Below, in pieces: positions 1 to 4,380 of a stretch of 6,586 nt of DNA; positions within the stretch are counted from its first letter, which is position 1; the number at the start of each line of letters is the position of its first letter. The stretch spans positions 1 to 6,586 of the forward strand of contig JAPKZP010000260.1 of NCBI GenBank assembly GCA_026393735.1, read 5' to 3'. The translations under genes were made by a program, and so were the position numbers. This DNA comes from Acidobacteriota bacterium. Its GTDB lineage: Bacteria > Acidobacteriota > Vicinamibacteria > Vicinamibacterales > JAKQTR01. The notes below the pieces were generated by a model. The model did not search any database. It was not told the DNA's origin and saw only the letters and a program-made list of their open reading frames with translations.

Positions 1-69
1 AGTCGTCGAACTCCTAGCGGCGCCGGCTGCGCCTCCCCGCGAGGCGATACGCCGACTGCGCGAAACGTG
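1..69. other. Left-edge spacer downstream of the dsbB-like gene
   Basis: No gene can be supported here. On the minus strand an ATG overlaps the stop codon of the dsbB-like gene (ATGA, 73-70) and opens a 19-codon frame ending in TAG at 16-14. Its product would be very basic at the C-terminus (ends RRSRRR), and no good ribosome binding site precedes it. An AGGAG (minus strand, 15-11) lies right at this stop and could be the Shine-Dalgarno of a further leftward gene starting beyond the edge. A plus-strand frame also ends at TAG 15-17. None of these can be decided from this window. Confidence 0.3.
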
Positions 70-1581
70 TCATCCCTGCGGCTGTCCGGCCGGGACAGCC
101 GCAGGCGTTTCGGGCGGGCGGGCCGCCACCGCCACGGTGCCGTCCGCCCGCGCGATGTAGAACTCGTCGCCCTTGATCGCGAGGACGACGGCCTGTGACA
201 CGCCGGGCACGGCGTAGGCGGCAACCACGGCGTGCGTCCGGAGATCGATGGCGACGAGCGTGCTGTACGCCGCGCTGATCGCGTACATCCGGCCGTTGTC
301 GATCGCGGCGCCCGTCACGTAGTACTCGTCCAGCGATCGTTTCTCGCCTCCGAGCTTCAGCCCGGCGTCCTTCGCGAGCGTCGGCATGAACTCCTCGGAC
401 AGCGTCAGGTCGCGCCGATCGAACCGGGAGACCACGAGGCGCCTGACCTTCGAGTTGGGCACGGTCACCGTGTAGATGGACGTCGTCGCGGGATCGAACG
501 CCGCCGACATCGTGTACATCATCCGGGCGCGCACGGTGCCGAACCGTGAGCGGGACACCTCGTCGAACCTGTCGAACGACTCGAGGAAGAACCGGAAGTT
601 CTTGTCCGGGTCGGCCTTGTCGTTCTCCTTGAGGATGACGAAGCTCTTGTTCTCGCCGACCGCGAGAACCGTGTTCCCGTCGAGAAACGCGGCGCCGGCG
701 AACCGGCCCAAGTCCACCGAGAATCCAGGGTCGACGACCGTGTAGCGCAGCACGCGCGTGAGCGCCGCGTCGCTGACATAGATGCCGTGCTGCGTCGTCA
801 GCAGGAACCGATCCGTCTCGGCATCGTAGGCGATGTCGGTGATGGTCCCCTTCACCGGGAACGCAACCCGCTTCGGTTCTTTCATGGCGAGCGCGGGCAG
901 TCCAGCCAGCGGGCCCGCCTCGGGATCGGCACGCAGCGCGGTGACGTCGGGCTCTTCGCTCGCCCACCGGCCGCGCAGCGAGACCGGGGCGGTTGAGTAC
1001 TCCTCGAGGGACCACACCCAATGCTTCGGGTTGAACGAGAACCGGATGGGATCGCCCTGGCCCACGTACGGCGGCGGTCCCGTGCTGGCGAATGCCTGGA
1101 CGATGTTCCCGGCGATGACGACCATGAACACGACGGTCGCCAGCGACTCGAGCGGCCGCAGGCGTCGGGGTGCCGCCTGGAGATCGCCCTCACGGAGCAG
1201 CAGGAGCAGCCCGCCCATCGTCACGATGCAGATCCAGAAGATGAACAGCGCCCACGTGTACGTGTGCACGCCGAGGATGGAAAGGCTGAACCCCTGCCCG
1301 ACGTCCCGGGCTGCGTGCATGCCGGCGTGACGCATGCCCATGAACAGTCCCCATGCGCCGACGAGCACGGCCAGCCCGACGTACTTCGGACGCGGGCCGT
1401 AGCGCAGGATGAACAACCCGATCAGGGCGATGAGCGCCATGCCGGTCCGCTGTTCCCAGCACATCACGCACGGAGAATCGCCGTAGACAAAGCCCAGCAG
1501 GAACACGGCGGTCCCCACGGGGATGATGGACAGCGCCAGCACGGCCAGCGCCACGATCGCGTAGACCAGGTCTCGTCTCAT
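70..1581 (-). CDS. dsbB: DsbB-type membrane oxidoreductase fused to an extracytoplasmic beta-propeller-like domain
   Basis: DsbB proteins reoxidise the periplasmic thiol oxidase DsbA and pass electrons to membrane quinones. I start the gene at ATG 1581 (503 residues), because GGAGG lies eight bases upstream; a TTG 28 codons earlier would add a non-membrane leader inside the neighbouring gene. Residues about 5-31, 43-62, 66-83 and 107-130 are four membrane helices. C38-V-M-C41 followed by R45 matches the first-loop CXXC and quinone-contacting Arg of E. coli DsbB (C41, C44, R48). The second periplasmic loop (about 84-106) has no Cys, so the pair equal to E. coli C104/C130 is missing; the only other Cys is C118, inside a helix. 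A fifth helix (about 147-165) leads to about 335 residues of repeated short beta-strand pattern (for example 246-316 and 420-487) that look like a beta-propeller and should sit outside the membrane. The DsbB half is secure; the propeller call is inference. Confidence 0.82.
   Translation of the reverse strand: MRRDLVYAIVALAVLALSIIPVGTAVFLLGFVYGDSPCVMCWEQRTGMALIALIGLFILRYGPRPKYVGLAVLVGAWGLFMGMRHAGMHAARDVGQGFSLSILGVHTYTWALFIFWICIVTMGGLLLLLREGDLQAAPRRLRPLESLATVVFMVVIAGNIVQAFASTGPPPYVGQGDPIRFSFNPKHWVWSLEEYSTAPVSLRGRWASEEPDVTALRADPEAGPLAGLPALAMKEPKRVAFPVKGTITDIAYDAETDRFLLTTQHGIYVSDAALTRVLRYTVVDPGFSVDLGRFAGAAFLDGNTVLAVGENKSFVILKENDKADPDKNFRFFLESFDRFDEVSRSRFGTVRARMMYTMSAAFDPATTSIYTVTVPNSKVRRLVVSRFDRRDLTLSEEFMPTLAKDAGLKLGGEKRSLDEYYVTGAAIDNGRMYAISAAYSTLVAIDLRTHAVVAAYAVPGVSQAVVLAIKGDEFYIARADGTVAVAARPPETPAAVPAGQPQG
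75..105. repeat. Perfect 13-bp inverted repeat overlapping the 3' end of the dsbB-like gene
   Basis: The arms 75-87 (CCTGCGGCTGTCC) and 93-105 (GGACAGCCGCAGG) pair perfectly around a 5-base loop. The hairpin lies in the last codons of the dsbB-like gene, ending three bases before its stop codon. No T-tract follows on either strand, so it is not a classical intrinsic terminator. It may instead stabilise the mRNA end, act as a U-less terminator, or dampen read-through. Confidence 0.75.
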
Positions 1582-1609
1582 CACAGGCCTCCGTGTCCCG
1601 CCGGGGACG

Positions 1610-1777
1610 TCAGTAGTTGACCCCGGGCAGCATCGCGGTGCGCGTGGCGAGCGAGAAGAGCGCAATCATCAGCACCACGCTCGCGACGAGCAACCGGAAC
1701 GCGAGGCGCTCGCGTTCCGGCCGGCGCAACACGAGGTACGCCGCGGCAAACATGAGAACGAAGTTCAGGAACTCCAC
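1610..1777 (-). CDS. Small hypothetical membrane protein (55 aa), first gene of the dsbB-like unit
   Basis: A short frame starts at GTG 1777 and stops at TGA 1610-1612. A strong AAGGAGG lies four bases upstream of the GTG, which is the main reason to believe it. The protein begins MEFLNFVLMF and has two hydrophobic segments, about residues 2-17 and 29-45, joined by a charged turn (RRPERER, 18-24); it ends PGVNY. This fits a two-helix hairpin in the cytoplasmic membrane, with the basic turn probably inside. It contains no Cys, so it cannot carry thiol redox chemistry itself. Only 28 bases separate it from the dsbB-like start, so the two are probably co-transcribed, and it could be a partner or assembly factor of that protein (inference). 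I recognise no family. A later ATG at codon 9 is possible but lacks a comparable ribosome binding site. Confidence 0.72.
   Translation of the reverse strand: MEFLNFVLMFAAAYLVLRRPERERLAFRLLVASVVLMIALFSLATRTAMLPGVNY
1694..1720. repeat. Perfect 12-bp inverted repeat inside the small membrane protein gene
   Basis: The arms 1694-1705 (CCGGAACGCGAG) and 1709-1720 (CTCGCGTTCCGG) are perfectly complementary around a 3-base loop. On the mRNA this is a very stable hairpin in the middle of the 55-codon gene, covering the charged turn and the start of the second helix. It might slow ribosomes between the two membrane segments or set a processing point between this gene and the dsbB-like gene; both ideas are inference. 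Confidence 0.75.
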
Positions 1778-1817
1778 TGCTCCTCCTTCGGATCGTCGGG
1801 ACCGTTCGAGCCCGCCG

Positions 1818-1847
1818 AGTCTATCAGCGGAAGGGTTCGGCGCTCAA
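1818..1847 (-). promoter_or_regulatory. Candidate sigma70-type promoter of the small protein-dsbB unit
   Basis: Read on the minus strand, TTGAGC (1847-1842) and TAGACT (1823-1818) are separated by 18 bases, and a TG one base before the -10 gives an extended -10 element. Each hexamer matches four of six consensus bases. Transcription would begin near 1811, giving a leader of about 33 bases to the GTG at 1777. A short inverted repeat (GTTCGG 1835-1840 and CCGAAC 1854-1859) brackets the -35 and could be an operator. Confidence 0.45.
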
Positions 1848-1858
1848 TGCGGCCCGAA

Positions 1859-1927
1859 CGCCCCCCGAGGATTCGGGGGCGACCCTGGGGGCTCCCGGCG
1901 CCCCGGGGCGGCGCCCTCGGTCCCCGG
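1859..1927. repeat. GC-rich palindromic block between divergent genes
   Basis: This stretch holds several nested inverted repeats: CCCCCGA (1862-1868) with TCGGGGG (1873-1879), a perfect 12-base palindrome CGCCCCGGGGCG (1899-1910), and two copies of GGCGCC (1897-1902 and 1910-1915). It lies between the proposed promoter of the leftward unit and the cold shock gene. It could insulate the two transcription units or be an unrelated structured intergenic element; no coding frame is convincing here. Confidence 0.5.
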
Positions 1928-1964
1928 ATACCGTGGCAAATCGTCGCGCAAACGCAGAAAGTTG

Positions 1965-1973
1965 TGGTAACGT
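1965..1973 (+). promoter_or_regulatory. Weak extended -10 candidate for the cold shock gene
   Basis: TGGTAACGT fits the extended -10 pattern TG-N-TAnnnT, but no recognisable -35 stands 16-18 bases upstream. If used, transcription would begin near 1980 and the mRNA leader would be about 80 bases, which suits a cold shock gene. This is the best A/T-containing candidate in the region, but it is weak. Confidence 0.2.
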
Positions 1974-2009
1974 CTCCGGGGGAGCTCTGTCCCCTCACCT
2001 TCTCTCTCT

Positions 2010-2048
2010 CGTGTCCAAGTAGAGTGGTGTAGCGGCGAAGCGGACACG
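2010..2048 (+). promoter_or_regulatory. Leader stem next to the cold shock gene's ribosome binding site
   Basis: CGTGTCC (2010-2016) and GGACACG (2042-2048) can pair over seven bases around a 25-base loop. The right arm runs directly into the Shine-Dalgarno GGAGGA (2048-2053), so folding would place the ribosome binding site at the base of a stem. Cold shock mRNAs of other bacteria are known to control translation through leader structure; whether this one does is inference. Confidence 0.4.
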
Positions 2049-2060
2049 GAGGAGACGACG

Positions 2061-2264
2061 ATGGCAGCGAACGGTACGGTAAAGCGGCTGATCAATGACA
2101 AGGGTTTCGGGTTCATCGCGGCAGGCGACGGCAAGGAGTACTTCTTCCATCGCTCGGCGTGCACGGCGACACCCTTCGATTCGCTCCGCGAAGGCCAGGA
2201 AGTGACGTTCGAGATCGGGCAGGGGCCGAAGGGTCCGCGCGCCGAGAACGTCAAGCCTGCCTAG
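2061..2264 (+). CDS. Cold shock domain protein (CspA family)
   Basis: Cold shock proteins are small cytoplasmic single-stranded nucleic acid binders that loosen mRNA structure. The 67-residue length is typical. RNP1 is KGFGFI (14-19) and RNP2 is YFFHRS (27-32), the aromatic residues F16, F18, Y27, F28, F29 and H30 forming the binding face; RNP2 differs from the E. coli form (VFVHFS) but keeps the pattern. The C-terminal half (REGQEVTFEIGQGPKGPRAE) is the usual last strands of the five-stranded barrel. ATG 2061 is preceded by GGAGGA at 2048-2053, so the start is secure. The gene stands alone, with its own leader structure and terminator, and may be cold-induced or constitutive; the sequence does not decide which. 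A paralogue symbol cannot be assigned. Confidence 0.95.
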   Translation: MAANGTVKRLINDKGFGFIAAGDGKEYFFHRSACTATPFDSLREGQEVTFEIGQGPKGPRAENVKPA

Positions 2265-2283
2265 GTCGGAACGACGACAGCTC

Positions 2284-2330
2284 ACACACCGGGCACATCC
2301 CCCTGCGGGAGGATGTGCCCGATGTGTTTT
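2284..2330 (+). terminator. Intrinsic terminator of the cold shock gene
   Basis: An 11-bp perfect stem (2290-2300 with 2311-2321) has a 10-base loop, and after one mismatch a further five pairs (2284-2288 with 2323-2327) extend it. A run of T follows (2327-2330). It begins about 20 bases after the cold shock stop codon. On the minus strand no T-run follows, so it serves mainly the rightward transcript, although it also stands against read-through from the convergent CDF gene. Confidence 0.85.
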
Positions 2331-2382
2331 CCGGGGCTACTCTGTCTGTGTTCCTGGCGCACGACACGCCCGGCTTCCGCCA

Positions 2383-3318
2383 TCACGCGTCCGGCGTCCC
2401 GCCGCCTGGCGGCTTCTGGGCCGGCCGGTCCAGGTGCACGTCGTCCCACGATGCCGGATCGTCGAGCGACTCGAGGTGCGTGAGGATCGTCACGTTCGGC
2501 ACGGCGGCCCGAATGCGTGCCTCGATATCCTCGAGCAGCTCGTGCCCCCGGTGCACCGTCCAGGCGCCCGGGACGAGCACGTGAAGCGACACGAAGCGCC
2601 GCGCGCCGGACACCCGGGTGCGCAGCGCGTGGTACTCGATGCCTTCGCCAAGATGGCTCTCGAGCGCCCGCTTGACGGCCGCCAGCTCTTCCGCCGGGAG
2701 CGCCGTGTCCATCAGCCCGAGGATCGACTTGCGGACGATCCGGGTTCCCGTCCAGACGATGTTGGCCGCGACCACCAGGGCGACGAGAGGGTCGAGCCGC
2801 ACCCATCCGGTCATTGCGACGGCGCCGACCCCCGCGATGACGCCGGCAGACGTCCAGACATCCGTCAGCAGGTGGTGGGCGTTGGCCTCGAGCGTGATCG
2901 AGTGGTGCTCTCGCGAGGCTCTCAGCAGCACGAGCGCCACGGCGAGATTCACGAGCGAAGCGACCAGCGAGACCGCGAGTCCGATGCCGACCTGGTCAAT
3001 TGGCCGTGGCCACAGGAGACGCTCGGTCGCGGCGACGGCGATGGCCAGCGCGGCAATCAGGATGAGCGTGCCCTCGACCCCGCTCGAGAAGTACTCCGCC
3101 TTGCTGTGGCCGTACGAGTGGTCCTCATCGGCTGGCCGGGCGGCCACCGTCAGCATGCTCAACGCCATGAAGGCGCCCACCAGGTTCACGATGGACTCGA
3201 TGGCATCCGACAGGAGTCCGACTGAACCAGTCAGCAGGTAGGCGACGGTCTTGAGTGCAATGGTGGTGAGGGCGGCCGCGATCGAGAGCCAGGCGAATCG
3301 CTTCAGGTTCGGTGTCAC
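2383..3318 (-). CDS. Cation diffusion facilitator (CDF) family metal transporter
   Basis: CDF proteins export divalent metals (Zn, Fe, Mn, Co or Ni) from the cytoplasm by proton exchange. The 311 residues show six helices (about 8-28, 33-57, 82-100, 110-133, 146-170, 175-192) and a cytoplasmic domain (about 208-290) with H246, H259 and H281, a usual place for regulatory metal binding. The DEDHSYGHSKAE loop (64-75) is a family hallmark. In helix 5, H149-xxx-D153 matches the E. coli YiiP site H153/D157. In helix 2 the segment SDAIESIVN (37-45) puts E41 and N45 where YiiP has D45 and D49, so the substrate cannot be read from YiiP. The tail is Pro/Gly-rich. The start is a GTG with no clear Shine-Dalgarno; no start codon upstream in frame looks better, and the N-terminus fits the family. 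Confidence 0.92.
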   Translation of the reverse strand: MTPNLKRFAWLSIAAALTTIALKTVAYLLTGSVGLLSDAIESIVNLVGAFMALSMLTVAARPADEDHSYGHSKAEYFSSGVEGTLILIAALAIAVAATERLLWPRPIDQVGIGLAVSLVASLVNLAVALVLLRASREHHSITLEANAHHLLTDVWTSAGVIAGVGAVAMTGWVRLDPLVALVVAANIVWTGTRIVRKSILGLMDTALPAEELAAVKRALESHLGEGIEYHALRTRVSGARRFVSLHVLVPGAWTVHRGHELLEDIEARIRAAVPNVTILTHLESLDDPASWDDVHLDRPAQKPPGGGTPDA

Positions 3319-3433
3319 GACGCCGATCAGGATACCCGACTCGGCAACCGATCACCTACTGCGACACTCGGGGTCATAACGTGGGGTCCCAAGGTCCCTG
3401 GTGTAAGCTCGTCGCGTCAGGAGAACCGACGCC
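3319..3433. promoter_or_regulatory. Divergent intergenic region between the CDF and archaemetzincin genes
   Basis: This 115-base region must hold the promoters of both genes, which point away from each other. I see no strong -35/-10 pair. The nearest candidates are TATGAC on the minus strand (around 3377-3372) and TGTAAGCT on the plus strand (around 3402-3409), both without a good -35. A short direct repeat GGTCCC (3384-3397) may be chance. Confidence 0.3.
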
Positions 3434-4357
3434 ATGGGCTTCGTGCCACCGGACCGGGACGCCCGGCTCCGGGCCATGGGTGCCACCGAAGATATTCCCC
3501 CTCAACTCCGGCGCGCCTTTGACTTCAGCGATGACGAACCTGCCGGCCAGCCGGGCCCGCAGGACTGGCTGGCATTGCACCCCGAGCCGGGACAGACGTT
3601 TGACGACTTCTGCGGGAACGGCCGTCAGGCTGACTGGTCGGGAAGTCGCATCTACATCCAGCCGCTCGACGACCTGCTCCTGACGTACAGCCATTGCCTC
3701 GACAAGCTCGCGAGTTTCGTCTCTGCGTTCTTCGTCCGCGACACCTGCGTGTTGCCGCCGTACCCCATCAACGCGACGACGCGGACGCGTTCCGGCGGTG
3801 AAAGCCACGACCGGCAGTTCTATGCCGTCGACATCCTGCGCACGCTGGCGGCCCGGCGCCCGGCCGATGCGCTCTGCCTCATCGGTGTCACATCCCACGA
3901 CTTGTATCCCGACGCCTTCATTCGATTCGCCTTCGGCGAGGCTTCCGGGGCGCACCGCGTCTGCGTCTGCAGCCTCGCTCGCTTCGGGCCGCCGTACTGC
4001 GAGGAGGGCGACGTGCACGGCCCGGCCGAGAAGCTCCGCCGCTGTTGTCGCCTGCTGGCGCACGAGATCGGCCACATTGTCGGGCTGCAGCACTGCGTCT
4101 ACTTCCGCTGCCTGATGAACGGTTCCGCGACCATGGAGGAAAGCGACCGGCGGCCGTTGCACCTCTGCCCAATCGACTTGCGCAAGTTGCAGTGGGCGCT
4201 TGGATTCAATGTCGTCGAACGGTACCAGCGGCTGGTGAGGTTCTGGAGCGAGACCGGCTTCGACGACGAGGAAATGTGGGCGATCCATCGCCTCCGGCAC
4301 GTGGCCGACGGATGGAACCCGGCCGGGGCGGTGCCGGAGCACCGCCCCGAGGCCTGA
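3434..4357 (+). CDS. Archaemetzincin (AMZ) family zinc metalloprotease, peptidase family M54
   Basis: Archaemetzincins are soluble metzincin-like zinc proteases known from archaea and vertebrates, less widely in bacteria; their natural substrates are poorly defined. The catalytic motif is HEIGHIVGLQH (210-220): H210, H214 and H220 should bind zinc and E211 should be the general base. It is followed by C221, C226, M228 and C245, the family's second zinc site, but the final Cys of the usual CPxC is Asp (CPID, 245-248). The segments HDLYPDAFIRFAFGEAS (155-171) and DLRKLQWALGFNVVERYQRL (248-267) closely resemble animal AMZ2 from memory. No signal peptide is seen, and there are twelve Cys in 307 residues, so it should be cytoplasmic. 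ATG 3434 has AGGAG ten bases upstream; M15 is a possible alternative. It is divergent from a CDF exporter, so a shared link to metal supply is possible but unproven. Confidence 0.9.
   Translation: MGFVPPDRDARLRAMGATEDIPPQLRRAFDFSDDEPAGQPGPQDWLALHPEPGQTFDDFCGNGRQADWSGSRIYIQPLDDLLLTYSHCLDKLASFVSAFFVRDTCVLPPYPINATTRTRSGGESHDRQFYAVDILRTLAARRPADALCLIGVTSHDLYPDAFIRFAFGEASGAHRVCVCSLARFGPPYCEEGDVHGPAEKLRRCCRLLAHEIGHIVGLQHCVYFRCLMNGSATMEESDRRPLHLCPIDLRKLQWALGFNVVERYQRLVRFWSETGFDDEEMWAIHRLRHVADGWNPAGAVPEHRPEA
4324..4349. repeat. Perfect 11-bp inverted repeat at the 3' end of the archaemetzincin gene
   Basis: The arms 4324-4334 (CGGGGCGGTGC) and 4339-4349 (GCACCGCCCCG) pair perfectly around the 4-base loop CGGA. 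The hairpin lies inside the last coding triplets of the protease gene and ends six bases before its stop codon. The convergent phoH-type gene ends only 23 bases further on. There is no T-tract on either strand, so it may be a U-less bidirectional terminator or an mRNA 3'-end stabiliser shared by the two convergent genes. Confidence 0.7.
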
Positions 4358-4380
4358 TCCCCGGCGCCGCTTGCCCCGCG

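Noticed and set aside
14..1021. A 335-codon minus-strand frame overlapping the dsbB-like gene
   Set aside because: It is an Arg/Gly/Ala-rich shadow of the real gene in another frame, with no recognisable domain and no ribosome binding site.
1582..1665. TTG start at 1665 for the dsbB-like gene
   Set aside because: The added 28 residues are polar, overlap the small membrane gene, and lack a Shine-Dalgarno, whereas ATG 1581 has GGAGG.
1999..2010. CT-repeat (TTCTCTCTCTC) ahead of the cold shock gene
   Set aside because: It is a short low-complexity run with no clear function; it may only be part of the leader.
2416..2433. Palindrome CTGGGCCGGCCGGTCCAG near the 3' end of the CDF gene
   Set aside because: It has only a 7-bp stem with a G-T pair and sits about 30 bases inside the gene; such short GC palindromes are expected in GC-rich coding DNA.
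3384..3397. Direct repeat GGTCCC in the CDF/protease intergenic region
   Set aside because: Six bases repeated once is too little to call an operator.
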